A DNA stretch of 64,000 nucleotides, from IMG/VR virus record IMGVR_UViG_3300008262_000007, positions 62,001 to 126,000 of that record. One strand, written 5' to 3'. The position numbers and the translations under genes were made by a program. The notes below the pieces were generated by a model. The model had not been told where the DNA came from and made no database searches. It saw nothing but the letters and a program-made list of their open reading frames with translations. The stretch is from a virus. Shown here piece by piece: positions 30,579 to 41,400 of the stretch. How positions within the stretch are numbered: position 1 is the stretch's first letter; each line of letters begins with the position of its first letter.

Positions 30579-33026
30579 TTGGTCACCCAAGTAAACGCCA
30601 ACGGTAACCCTGTACTTACCCCTGGGGGTAATACAATAACTACCACTGCATCTAATCTAGTGCAGTCTAGTATAAACACTAGCGGAAGCATTGCATTAGG
30701 AACAGCAAATGTTGTTGTTGGCGGCGCAGCGTCTGCTGTAGTAGGAGTTGCAGGTGCTGTGGTAGGAGCAGCAATTAAACCTGTAGTTGATGTAGCACGT
30801 CAAGTTAACACAGTTGTTGAATTAATTCAAAATCCTACTTTGGGAGGCGCCCTGGCGCTCTTAGGACGCGGATTTCCACCTTACAGAAATGAACTAGACC
30901 AATTTGCTAGTTACAATTATATTTTTACTCTGTCGTGTTTGACTAATTTAGAATTAAACTATCCGTTAAGTTACAGAACAGTTGGCCCTTTAATACAAAT
31001 AATTAGAAGCGGAGGCACTGGTGGAAAAAAACTTCCCACTATATATGAGACAGACGGAGTAGTTGAATTTTTTATTGATGATGTAACAATTGATTCATAT
31101 ATTGCACCTAATTCTAGGACTAGACATTCTAACGCAATGGCGATTAATTTTAATGTAATTGAACCATACAGTATGGGCCAGTTTTTACAGAATCTTAGAA
31201 CAGCGGCATTAGTTGCTGGACATTTAAATTATATTGAAGCACCGTTTTTATTATCAGTAGAATTTATTGGTTACGATGATGAGGGTAATATTAAATCACC
31301 GTTCTTTTCAAAGAGGCATATTCCAATTAAACTTATTAAAGCTGATATGAATGTCACCGAAGCTGGCGCAGTTTACAGCGTGTCTGCGGTTCCATATAAT
31401 GAAATAGCCTTAACAAATACTAATAGAGAAGCAAAAACAGACGTTGACGTTAGAGGATCAACAGTAGGTGAAATTTTACAATCAGGACCTAATAGTTTAA
31501 CCAGCGTGTTAAATGAGACAATGATTAAACTTCAAGAAGCAGGCCAAGTCAATACTGCTGATCAATATGTGATTAGTTTTCCTAAAGGTGATTTTATCTC
31601 TAGCGCAGTAGGCGGAGTTACTAGTTCTACAAGTGCTGTTACATCGTCGTCTAGCACACGCCAGCAACTGTACGAAGCACTCACTGGAATTAAAGGAGGA
31701 AACATTCCTCCAGAGTTTGAAAAAAAATTACAAGAATTAAAAGGGGTGTCAATCACAAGATCAGCTCTTGGTGAGGCTGTTCGTGCCGAAGCCAATGCAC
31801 AAGTTTCTTGGAACGATATAGGCAGTTCTAAAATTGTTAAAAGTTTCTTAGACGGCGGAAAAATGCCATTTGCAGAACCTTCTTTTGTTGAGATGCAGGA
31901 TAATAAAGGTCATATACTGCGTGGCGCAATGCAGACTAGCGATGAAAACAGAAAGTTTACATTTAAGTCTGGAACTACTATTGAAGAAATGATCGAAGAA
32001 GTTATTTTAAGCAGCGACTATGCTAGAAAATTTGTTGAGAAAACAGCAGATGCTAAAGGCAAAATAACATGGTTTAGAATTGAAACTCATGTTTACAATG
32101 TAACAGATTGGACAACTGTAGGACAAATAGGAAGGAGTCCTCGAATATTCGTATATAGGATCTTGCCTTTTAAGATTGACGCCGCAAAGATTGAAGGATC
32201 TAAACCTAACGTATTTAAATCGTTAATTAAACAGTCTAGTGCTATTAAAGCATATAACTACATTTACACTGGACAAAATATCGATATTATTAATTTTGAT
32301 TTAAATTTTGATCTATCATTTTTTACTAATATTTCAACTACTAGAGGCCAAATGCAGGCTGGTAGTAAAAAACCAGATGGTATGGCAGCTGGTACACCTG
32401 ATCCTAATTTTGTAGGCCCGTTACCAGTTCCGTCTCCTGCGCCTGCTGAAGGTTCAGCAGCAGTTAATAATTCAACAGGTCCTCAGACAGGTAAAAAAGG
32501 TGGCGGCGCTAAAGAACACGTTGAGAATTCTATAGCTAGAATGTTTAATGATTCTATATTAAACAGTGATGCAGATTTAATTAATGTAAAATTAACAATA
32601 CACGGAGATCCCTTTTATATTATAGACGCAGGTTTAGGAAATTATTTAGGAATTGAAAATCCAATAAACGAAGCAATAACTATAGAAGGATCGTTAAATC
32701 CTAGAAAAGGTGAAGTAGATGTAGTTTTAAATTTTAGAACTCCTATAGACTATGATGGCGAAGACGGCTTTGTGAAATATCCTCTAGGAGGGTTTTTACC
32801 TATAGGTATGTTTAGCGGAGTATATCAAGTTATTTTAGTAAACAACAAGTTTAGTAAAGGTCAATTTACACAAGAATTAGACCTAGTGCGAAAACGTGGC
32901 CAAGACTTAACATTAGAGGGCCTTGCAAGTTCAGCAGTATCATTATTTAAAGATGCTAAGGCACTAGTAACTGGATCTAAGAAAAATCAAATAGATGAAA
33001 AAGACGCAAATGCAGGACCTCCATAA
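30579..33026 (+). CDS. Large baseplate hub-type protein (gp27 position, 815 aa)
   Basis: 815 residues, starting at TTG 30579 with AGGAG 7 nt before; there is no ATG near. The N-terminal 75 residues are Ala/Val/Gly-rich and hydrophobic (VVVGGAASAVVGVAGAVVGA). Then come NYIFTLSCLTN, EFFIDDVTIDSYIAPN, INFNVIEPYSMGQFLQNLR, PIKLIKADMNVTEAGAVY and AYNYIYTGQNIDIINFDLNF. The last two blocks recur in large marine T4-like structural proteins, sometimes annotated VrlC-like. Lying between 53 and 5 and carrying beta-domains like gp27/gpD-type hub proteins, it is probably the trimeric hub. A Pro/Ala-rich linker lies near residue 610. Confidence 0.65.
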   Translation: MVTQVNANGNPVLTPGGNTITTTASNLVQSSINTSGSIALGTANVVVGGAASAVVGVAGAVVGAAIKPVVDVARQVNTVVELIQNPTLGGALALLGRGFPPYRNELDQFASYNYIFTLSCLTNLELNYPLSYRTVGPLIQIIRSGGTGGKKLPTIYETDGVVEFFIDDVTIDSYIAPNSRTRHSNAMAINFNVIEPYSMGQFLQNLRTAALVAGHLNYIEAPFLLSVEFIGYDDEGNIKSPFFSKRHIPIKLIKADMNVTEAGAVYSVSAVPYNEIALTNTNREAKTDVDVRGSTVGEILQSGPNSLTSVLNETMIKLQEAGQVNTADQYVISFPKGDFISSAVGGVTSSTSAVTSSSSTRQQLYEALTGIKGGNIPPEFEKKLQELKGVSITRSALGEAVRAEANAQVSWNDIGSSKIVKSFLDGGKMPFAEPSFVEMQDNKGHILRGAMQTSDENRKFTFKSGTTIEEMIEEVILSSDYARKFVEKTADAKGKITWFRIETHVYNVTDWTTVGQIGRSPRIFVYRILPFKIDAAKIEGSKPNVFKSLIKQSSAIKAYNYIYTGQNIDIINFDLNFDLSFFTNISTTRGQMQAGSKKPDGMAAGTPDPNFVGPLPVPSPAPAEGSAAVNNSTGPQTGKKGGGAKEHVENSIARMFNDSILNSDADLINVKLTIHGDPFYIIDAGLGNYLGIENPINEAITIEGSLNPRKGEVDVVLNFRTPIDYDGEDGFVKYPLGGFLPIGMFSGVYQVILVNNKFSKGQFTQELDLVRKRGQDLTLEGLASSAVSLFKDAKALVTGSKKNQIDEKDANAGPP

Positions 33027-34450
33027 TGTCAACTGATTCAAGAACTGCCCCTAGAGAGCAAAACCCTTCCGGCATATATGTAGGAATGGTAGTTAGTCAT
33101 CTCGATACAAAGTTTATGGGGTCTTTAGAAATTGAACTATTAAAGTCAACAGAGTCGGGTAACTTAACAAGACGCACAGGACAAATTGTTCAAGCAAAAT
33201 ACATGAGTCCTTTTTACGGAATAACACCGTATAAAGATATGACCAAAAATAGTGGTTATGCTAATACACAAAAAAGTTACGGATGGTGGGCAATACCTCC
33301 TGATCCTGGCTCATTAGTGCTTGTGTTGTTCACAGAAAATAATTTTGGTAATCCGTATTGGATAGGCTGCGTACAAGACGAATATACAAATTTTATGTTA
33401 CCAGGGTATGCTGCTACCACGTTCAATGATTTCGACAAAGCTACTGCTTTACCAGTTGGTGAATATAATAAAAAAGTAGAAACTGCCTCGGGTAGAGATC
33501 CTACAAAATTTATTAAACCGTACAACAACATTGCATTTGACCAACTTGAAATCCAAGGCCTTACAGCTGACCATATAAGAGGAACAACAACCTCTAGTGC
33601 TAGAAGAGAAGCACCTAGTATGGTGTTTGGAATGTCAACCCCGGGCCCATATGATGTAAAAGGACCAAAAGCTGAATACGGGCCTCAAGGCTCAAGAATT
33701 AACGTGCCATTTAATCGATTGGGGGGTAGTTCGTTTGTAATGGACGATGGAGACATGAGTCTTCTTCGTAAGAAGCCACCCAGCGGAACCGACGCTGGCC
33801 CATTAGAATATGCTAGTGTAGAAAACGGAGAAAAAGACGGCAACGTACTTCATCCTGCAAATGAGCTAGTGCGAATTAAAACAAGAACAGGTCATCAAAT
33901 TGTATTTCATAACTCTGAAGATTTAATTTACATTTCCCACGGTAGCGGTAACAGTTGGATTGAAATGACTGGCAACGGCAAAATTGATATTTACGCTAAA
34001 GATTCAATCAGTGTACATTCAGAAAATGATCTTAATTTTTCAGCAGGTAGAGATATTAACTTTAGAGCAAAAAATAATATTAATGCAACAGCTGGTGCTA
34101 ATGTTTTTGTAAAAGCCATAGAAAATATAGAACTTAAAGCAGACAAAGATGGCAGAATATATGCCAAAGGCAGTACACATATTAGAGCTGAATTAGATCA
34201 TATTGAAACTACAGTCAAAGGCAAAATTTTTATGAATAGCTCAGTTACGGCAATTCAAGCAAAGGATGCATTTATACCTAAAAGAGTTCCTCAACACGAA
34301 CCGTGGAGAGAACACGAAAATCTTAACCCTAAGGATTTTACACCAGAGCAGACTAAAGCGATTAGTCCTACAGAAGAAGATCCAGATGCAGTACTACCGC
34401 CATTTAATTTTCCACCAATCGCTGACACATTTAAGAAGCCTACAAAATAA
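33026..34450 (+). CDS. 5: Baseplate hub spike gp5 (no lysozyme domain seen)
   Basis: 474 residues (T4 gp5 is 575). The N-terminal OB-fold shows GIYVGMVVSHLDTKFMGSLEI, YGWWAIPPDPGSLVLVLF and GNPYWIGCVQDEY. The C-terminal part is a VgrG/gp5-type beta-helix: IYISHGSGNSWIEMTGNGKI, IDIYAKDSISVHSENDL and DINFRAKNNINATA, with octad-like repeats. The middle (residues about 145-270) does not show a T4-lysozyme Glu...Asp...Thr domain. It is the central spike that punctures the outer membrane; wall digestion must come from elsewhere. The start overlaps the preceding stop (TAATG). Confidence 0.88.
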   Translation: MSTDSRTAPREQNPSGIYVGMVVSHLDTKFMGSLEIELLKSTESGNLTRRTGQIVQAKYMSPFYGITPYKDMTKNSGYANTQKSYGWWAIPPDPGSLVLVLFTENNFGNPYWIGCVQDEYTNFMLPGYAATTFNDFDKATALPVGEYNKKVETASGRDPTKFIKPYNNIAFDQLEIQGLTADHIRGTTTSSARREAPSMVFGMSTPGPYDVKGPKAEYGPQGSRINVPFNRLGGSSFVMDDGDMSLLRKKPPSGTDAGPLEYASVENGEKDGNVLHPANELVRIKTRTGHQIVFHNSEDLIYISHGSGNSWIEMTGNGKIDIYAKDSISVHSENDLNFSAGRDINFRAKNNINATAGANVFVKAIENIELKADKDGRIYAKGSTHIRAELDHIETTVKGKIFMNSSVTAIQAKDAFIPKRVPQHEPWREHENLNPKDFTPEQTKAISPTEEDPDAVLPPFNFPPIADTFKKPTK

Positions 34451-34462
34451 GGTAAATATATT

Positions 34463-34921
34463 ATGAGCGCACTAGAAAAAAATCTTTATAAACAAATATC
34501 AGTTAAGTCAACTAGATCTAGATCCAACGATAATGTTGCAACCGCAGCACCTACTTATAAAGGATTTAGCACAGTAAATTCTACAAATTCTAGTCCAGCA
34601 CTTTATGATATTGCTCTTATCAAACAAGATATTATAAATCACTTTCATATTAGGCAAGGTGAAAAATTAAGTGATCCAGAATTTGGCACTATAATTTGGG
34701 ACATTATTTTTGAACCTCTAACAGACGATACTGTAAATGCAATAATTCAAAATATTTCTAGGATTGTTAATTATGATCCAAGAGTCAAGGTTAATAAGAT
34801 TGATGTCAAGCAACCTTACGAACATGCAATTCGGATTGATTGTGAATTGGTATATTTGCCTTATTCAATTGTAGAAAAATTACAATTTACGTTTGACGAA
34901 AAAGCTGGGTTCATCAATTAA
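34463..34921 (+). CDS. 25: Baseplate wedge protein gp25
   Basis: 152 residues (T4 gp25 is 132). ALYDIALIKQDIINHFHIRQGE, then DPEFGTIIWDIIFEPL and YDPRVKV are the conserved gp25/lysozyme-like wedge core. It joins gp6 and gp53 in the wedge and helps sheath initiation. A 30-residue N-terminal Ser/Thr/Asn-rich extension is present. The ribosome site is weak. Confidence 0.93.
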   Translation: MSALEKNLYKQISVKSTRSRSNDNVATAAPTYKGFSTVNSTNSSPALYDIALIKQDIINHFHIRQGEKLSDPEFGTIIWDIIFEPLTDDTVNAIIQNISRIVNYDPRVKVNKIDVKQPYEHAIRIDCELVYLPYSIVEKLQFTFDEKAGFIN

Positions 34922-34940
34922 CTACGCACTTTTCAAATCA

Positions 34941-34948
34941 AATAAATA
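34941..34948 (+). promoter_or_regulatory. Late promoter box AATAAATA before gene 6
   Basis: AATAAATA, 24 nt upstream of the gene 6 ATG, with AAGGAAAG as ribosome site. It lies in a 51-nt gap, the only sizeable one in this operon. Confidence 0.6.
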
Positions 34949-34972
34949 TTGATATAGTTAAGGAAAGCGCAC

Positions 34973-37900
34973 ATGTCATCTACAGATAGACAAAATAGAT
35001 TATTACTTGCAGAAGATTGGAAGCGTGTCTACCAATCTTTTCGCAATGCAGATTTTCAAAGTTATGATTTTGATAATCTAAGACGTACGATGATATCGTA
35101 TCTAAGAGAAAATTATCCCGAAGACTTTAATGACTATGTTGAATCAAGCGAATATCTTGCGTTAGTAGACTTAATAGCGTTCCTTGGGCAAAATATTGCT
35201 TTCCGTATAGATTTAAACGCTAGAGAAAATTTCTTAGAATTAGCAGACAGACGTGAAAGTGTATTACGACTAGCTCGATTACTTTCTTATAATCCTAAGA
35301 GAGTACAATCTTGCAATGGATTATTAAAAATTGCATCAGTTAGAACCTCAGAAGAAATTCGCGATAGCAATAACATTAATTTACAAAATCAAACTATAGT
35401 ATGGAATGATCCTAGTAATATTGATTGGTACGAACAGTTTATAAAAGTAATAAATGCAGCCTTACCTGTTAATGGTACGTTTGGTCGCCCAGTTAAAAAA
35501 GACAACGTTAATGGAATTCCTACAGATCAATATAGATTGAATAGTACAAATTCAGAACTACCTGTTTATTCATTTAATAAAACAATTGACGGCAGAGCTA
35601 CAACTTTTGAAATAGTTTCAACTGATGTATCTGATGGAAATATTCTTGAAGAAGCTCCCTTCCCAGGAAATAATTTTGCTTTTATATATCGAGACGACGG
35701 ACGTGGTCCAGCAAGCTCAAACACAGGATTTTTCTCACATTTTAGACAAGGAAATCTAGACGAAGGATTGTTTAATATTTCGGCGCCTATCTCAAATCAA
35801 ACTGTTTCTATTGAGTCTCCTAACATTAACAACTCCGATGTATGGCTCTATCGTTTAGATTCATTTGGCAATGAAACAGAATTATGGACTAAGGTTGATG
35901 CACTAGAAGGCAATAACGTAATCTATAATAGTGTAAACAAAAAAAATAGAAACATTTATAGTGTACTAACTCGTGTAGGTGATAGAATTAATTTAATATT
36001 CTCCGACGGCACATTTGGAGAATTACCTAAAGGTCAATTTAAGATATATTATAGAACAAGTCTACCAGATAGATTAATTGTTGGCCCTGAAGATATGCGA
36101 GCTATTTCTATTACAATTCCGTATCTAAGCAAATTAGGCAAAGAAGAATCAATAGTTATAACTTTTGAACTAAAATATACAGTTGATAATAGTAGTCCTA
36201 GCGAAAGTAACGACAGCATTAAATTAAATGCTCCTAGCACATATTATACACAAAATAGAATGATAACTGGTGAGGACTATCAAATAGCACCTCTAGGTAT
36301 TAATCAAGAAATTATTAAAGTTAAAGCAGTTAACAGAACATCAAGCGGAATAAGTCGTTACTTTGACTTAATAGACGCTACAGGAAAATATAGTCAAACT
36401 ACCCTGTTTGGGAACGACGGTGTTGTGTATAAAGAATTTTTAGAATTACAAAAAAGTTTTACTTTTAATACTCGAACAGACGTTGAAGGAGCAGTAGAAA
36501 ATATAATCGTTCCTATCCTCAATGATAAAAAACTTAGAAATTATTATCACGATAGATTTCCAAAAATTCTAACTAGCGACTTAGGAGTTAACTGGGTCCA
36601 AGAAACTAAAGAAACTAATCTAAGCACAGGATATTTTAAAAATAGAGAAGAGGTAAAATCAAGACTGGGTAGTTTTACAGCATCTATTCTTAGTCTAGTA
36701 CGTCCAGGAGCCATGATAAAATTAGTAGCACCTGGATTCCGACCAAAAACTGTTCCAACAGCAGCGGACCTATCAACTAATCATTTCGTTCCTGATGGTA
36801 CCATGCGAACCGGCGTTGCTAACAGTCTAGGTGCGTCTTATTATAATTGGGTTAAAGTGTTAAGTGTCAACGGCCCAGGAGTTGACAATACAGATGACGG
36901 ATTTGGACCTGTAGCACTCAATGACATAATACCAGGACCAACAGCAGGAGTATCTCCAATTGGAGCAATTCTTGCAGAAATTAAACCAACATTACCTAAC
37001 GATTTAACTGATGAAGTTAAGGCTCAAATAATTGATCAAATATTTGCTAACAGAACTTTTGGTATCCGTTTTGATCAAACTAGCGGTCAGTGGCGTGTTA
37101 TTACAGAAAATAATTTAAACACAACATCTGAATTTTCTACAGGTAAAACAGGTGATGCTACAAATCAGCGGTTAGATTCTAGTTGGCTTGTATGGTTTAA
37201 AACTGACGGCGAGCGATATACTATTACATATCGAGCTATGAGATTTGTATTTGAAAGTGATCAAGAAATTCGGTTTTATTACGATAGCAGCGACAAGATA
37301 TACAACACAAAAACTGGCAAAATTGTTAAAGATACTATAACAGTATTAAACGTTAATAATAAACCTGATGAAACAAACTCGTTCACTAAAGATTTTAACT
37401 GGGAAATAGTTGAAGCTTATCGTGATACTGAAGGTTATGTTGACAGTAAAAAAATAGAAGTTAGTTTTTATGACGACGACGAAGACGGAGTAGTTGATGA
37501 TGTAGAATTATTTGAACAAATCGTATCACCACAAGTTAATCAAACACAAAAATATGTTATGTTTGAAAAATATCTAACACAAGACGGAGTTGAAGATTTT
37601 AATTTTTATTCCAATGATACTCAACAAATAATTGTACTAGCAAGGAAAGCTGACCTATTACCACTAAGCGCATACAACGACGGCCAAGTTTTTTATTACA
37701 TTGATCTAGATATTTTTGAAGTATGGAATAAGGAACGAGGTGTGTTGGAGTTATCAATTAATTATAAAGCTCGCCTTGGCAGAGATAAACTTAAATTCCG
37801 TTATATTCATGCTGCGGATTCTAATTCAAGGATTGATCCTAGCGCAAGCAATATTGTTGATTTATATTTGCTAACAAAAGCATACGATACAAGTTTTAGA

Positions 37901-38470
37901 CTTTGGTTAACTGAAGAAATAATAACTAAACCATTACCACCAAGTAGTGATCAGTTGTTTATAAATTATAGTTCCCAACTTAATCAAATTAAATCACTTA
38001 GTGACGAAATAATTTATCATCCAGTTAAGTATAAGATACTGTTTGGAAAAAATGCAAGTGATGATTTAAAAGCAACATTTAAAGTTGTAAAAAATCCTGA
38101 CATGGTATTAAATGATAACGATATAAAAGCAAGAGTAATATCAGCTATGTCACAATTTTTTGCACTTGAAAATTGGGAGTTTGGCGAAACGTTTTATTTC
38201 TCTGAATTAAGCAGTTATGTTATGAATAGAATGGCACCAGATTTAGTAACATTTGTTATAGTGCCGTTCCAAGATTCTCAAGCATTTGGATCATTGTTTG
38301 AAATTAAGGCAGAAGCAGATGAAATTTTTATCAGCGGAGCAACAGTTGATGATATTGAAATAATAGATGCTATTACAGCGTCTAGATTAAAAGCAGGCGG
38401 AAGAGTGATTACCCAGTCAACTAGTACTAATGTAGGAATACAAAGTTCGTCTACCGGAGGATACAATTAA
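34973..38470 (+). CDS. 6: Baseplate wedge protein gp6
   Basis: 1165 residues (T4 gp6 is 660). The N-terminal block is the best conserved: DWKRVYQSFRNADFQSYDF, RTMISYLRENYPEDFNDYVE, YLALVDLIAFLGQNIAFRID, ARENFLELADRRESVLRLA. The baseplate-J-like core follows (YRTSLPDRLIVGPEDM, AIS.TIPY). The C-terminus has VISAMSQFFALENWEFGETF and FSELSSYVMN, the gp6 dimer region. It forms the inner ring joining the wedges. The large extra middle segment (residues about 600-900) is typical of marine forms. Its stop overlaps the next start. Confidence 0.93.
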   Translation: MSSTDRQNRLLLAEDWKRVYQSFRNADFQSYDFDNLRRTMISYLRENYPEDFNDYVESSEYLALVDLIAFLGQNIAFRIDLNARENFLELADRRESVLRLARLLSYNPKRVQSCNGLLKIASVRTSEEIRDSNNINLQNQTIVWNDPSNIDWYEQFIKVINAALPVNGTFGRPVKKDNVNGIPTDQYRLNSTNSELPVYSFNKTIDGRATTFEIVSTDVSDGNILEEAPFPGNNFAFIYRDDGRGPASSNTGFFSHFRQGNLDEGLFNISAPISNQTVSIESPNINNSDVWLYRLDSFGNETELWTKVDALEGNNVIYNSVNKKNRNIYSVLTRVGDRINLIFSDGTFGELPKGQFKIYYRTSLPDRLIVGPEDMRAISITIPYLSKLGKEESIVITFELKYTVDNSSPSESNDSIKLNAPSTYYTQNRMITGEDYQIAPLGINQEIIKVKAVNRTSSGISRYFDLIDATGKYSQTTLFGNDGVVYKEFLELQKSFTFNTRTDVEGAVENIIVPILNDKKLRNYYHDRFPKILTSDLGVNWVQETKETNLSTGYFKNREEVKSRLGSFTASILSLVRPGAMIKLVAPGFRPKTVPTAADLSTNHFVPDGTMRTGVANSLGASYYNWVKVLSVNGPGVDNTDDGFGPVALNDIIPGPTAGVSPIGAILAEIKPTLPNDLTDEVKAQIIDQIFANRTFGIRFDQTSGQWRVITENNLNTTSEFSTGKTGDATNQRLDSSWLVWFKTDGERYTITYRAMRFVFESDQEIRFYYDSSDKIYNTKTGKIVKDTITVLNVNNKPDETNSFTKDFNWEIVEAYRDTEGYVDSKKIEVSFYDDDEDGVVDDVELFEQIVSPQVNQTQKYVMFEKYLTQDGVEDFNFYSNDTQQIIVLARKADLLPLSAYNDGQVFYYIDLDIFEVWNKERGVLELSINYKARLGRDKLKFRYIHAADSNSRIDPSASNIVDLYLLTKAYDTSFRLWLTEEIITKPLPPSSDQLFINYSSQLNQIKSLSDEIIYHPVKYKILFGKNASDDLKATFKVVKNPDMVLNDNDIKARVISAMSQFFALENWEFGETFYFSELSSYVMNRMAPDLVTFVIVPFQDSQAFGSLFEIKAEADEIFISGATVDDIEIIDAITASRLKAGGRVITQSTSTNVGIQSSSTGGYN

Positions 38471-41400
38471 TGGCATACGATGATAGACAAACAGAATTAC
38501 CTTTACCAGGTGACGGATCTGAAAAAAGAAAAAGTGAAATTCATCTTCCAAAATATTTTCGAACAGAATCTAATACTAAATTCTTATCAAGCACCCTTGA
38601 TCAGTTACTACAGCCCGGCGTGGCAGAAAAACTTAACGGATACTTTGGCAGAAAAACTGCTACAGCGTTTAATCCATCAGACACATATATAGCAGATGTT
38701 TCCAAAGACAGAGAGGATTATCAGTTTGAACCAGCTTCAGTAATTACAGACGCATTAGGTAATGTAGAATTTTTTAAAAATTATAATGACCTTATTAATC
38801 AAGTTAAAAACTTTGGCGGCGTTAATCGCAATCATAGTAATATAAACAAAGAAGAATTTTATACTTGGGATCCCCATATCAATTGGGATAAATTTACAAA
38901 TTTTAGAGAATACTATTGGTTACCCACAGGTCCCCAAACACTTAATATTGTTGGTGATGTTAAAGAAATAACCAGTACATATTCTGTATCTTTGCAAGAT
39001 AACGGTGACAATTATTCTTATATTTTTTCGCCTGACGGATTAACTCCTAATCCTAATTTTAAATTATTTAGAGGAGTTACATATAGGTTTGAAATCAATA
39101 CACCGGGTTTACCTCTTACTTTTAGAACACAGCGTACCCTTGATGATGCATTTTTAATTAAACAAGGAATTAATGCCCAGGCAGTTGAAAACGGAGTTAT
39201 TGAAATAACTTTAAATGAAGCTACTCCTAATGAAATTTTTTATGTAGCTGATAATAATATTAATCTTGGCGGAGTAATTCGCGTAGCAAATATTGAAGAA
39301 TCTAGTTTTATTGATGTAGAAACAGAAATTTTAGGTAAAAAAACATACACTACAAAAGCCGGATGGAGTGTAACTAACGGTATGAAAATTAGATTTGTTG
39401 GAGAAGTAATCCCAGCAATATATTCAAACTCTGAGTGGTATGTAGAAGGTGTTGGAGATAAGATTAAACTAATATCCGACATTGATGTTGAAGTATCTTT
39501 TCCGGTAGGCATTGACCTAAACGTTCCTTTTGACACCGAAGACGGATTTGATAGATTACCATTTAGCTCTGCAATTGGTTTTCCACGAGATAAAGATTAC
39601 ATTGTAATTAATAGAGCATCTAGCGACGGCAATTTTTGGAGTAGATATAATCGATGGTTCCATAAAGATGTCATAGAATTAGTAGCAAGTATTAATAATC
39701 AACCAGCAAATCTTGATCAAGCTGCAAGAGCCAATCGACCAATTATTGAATTTGAAGCTAATTTAAAATTATTTAATTTTGGTACAACAACAAAACCTGT
39801 TATTGATTTAATAGATGATTTTAGCGTAGATGCATTTTCCAGTATTGAAGGAACACTAGGGTATAGTGTTGACGGAGTTCAGTTAAGAAACGGAATGCGA
39901 ATATTGTTTTTAGCAGACACTGATCCGTTAGTAAGAGGAAGAATTTTTAAGGTTGAATTTATTAAATTTACAGGTAGTGGTGTAGCAGGACAGATCGCAC
40001 TACGAGAAACAGAAGATTCTTTACCTCAGATAAACGAAAACGTACTAGTAACTAAAGGAAATACCTACACAGGATCTATGTGGTTCTTTAACGGTACAGA
40101 GTGGAAACGTGCCCAGGAAAAAACACAAGTTAATCAGCCGCCACTGTTTGATGCATACGATGCCGCCGGCGTCTCGTTTGCAGATACGTCAAAATACGAA
40201 GCATCAAACTTTAAAGGAACTGAAATTTTCAGTTATAAGACTGGAGTTGGCACAGCTGATTCTGTATTAGGGTTTCCGTTGGTATACCGTAGTATTGATA
40301 ACGTAGGCGATATCTTATTTGATTTTGATTATAATTCTGATATAGTTGAATATCAGATTGATACAGTTCCTCAAACAGTTCCAATTGCTTCTGGTTATTT
40401 AAAAAAATATACAGATAAAAATAATTTTATTAATTTAGGTGCATGGACTAAAGCTGATAAACTTTCGTCTCAAGCTGTAATACTACAATATATTAATGAT
40501 AACACTAAAATAAATTATCCTATTAATTGTTTTGATCAAAGTGGATTCCTTACTGATTTATTAGTAAGGGTGTTTGTAAATAACAAAGTAGTTAAAGAAG
40601 GGGTAGATTATGAATTAGTACTTACTGCTGACAAGTTTAAAGCAGTTAAGTTCATTAAAAATATTAAACTTAATGACGTAATTAAATTTAAGTGTTTTTC
40701 TAATACTGCAAAAAACGAAAACGGTTATTACGAAATTGCTGCTAATCTTGAAAAAAATCCTCTTAATGAAGATGTAACAGATTTCACACTAGGCGAAGTT
40801 AATGATCATGTAGCAAGTATTGTAGAAAATTTACAAGCATTTACAGGGGTATTTCCAGGAACAGGAAATTTACGTGATATAACAGATTTAAGTAAGTACG
40901 GCCGTAAGTTCATAAAACATTCCTCGCCATTAAATCTATCAATGTATCACTTGCTTGATAGAGAAGCTAATTTAGTTAAATCAATTCGATACGCACGAAG
41001 AGAATACGGTAAATTTAAACGTCAATTTTTAGAGATTGCAAGCTCGTTAGGGTATGAAGGTCCAGTTAAAGAACACGTTGATCGAATACTGCTTGAAATT
41101 AATAAAGATAAAATTAATAAAATGCCTTTCTATTCTAGTGATATGCTTCCTTACGGAGCAGCTATTAGAAACAGAATAACTGTAGAAGATCCTGACTCAA
41201 GATTTTATTCACTAACGCAGCCTTTTAAGTATAATGAAATTAATACAAGGGCTGTTGGAGTATACATTAATAATGAACAATTATTATATCAGAAAGATTA
41301 TGAGTTTAATGATAACGGATTTTTAATAGTAACGGTACAAAAAGAATTTGGCGATGTTCTCGATATCTACGAGTACGAATCTACTAACGGAAGTTATATT

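Noticed and set aside
34452-34459. GGTAAATA as a late promoter for gene 25
   Set aside because: It lies only a few bases before the ATG, which would leave no leader, and it differs from the other boxes at two positions.
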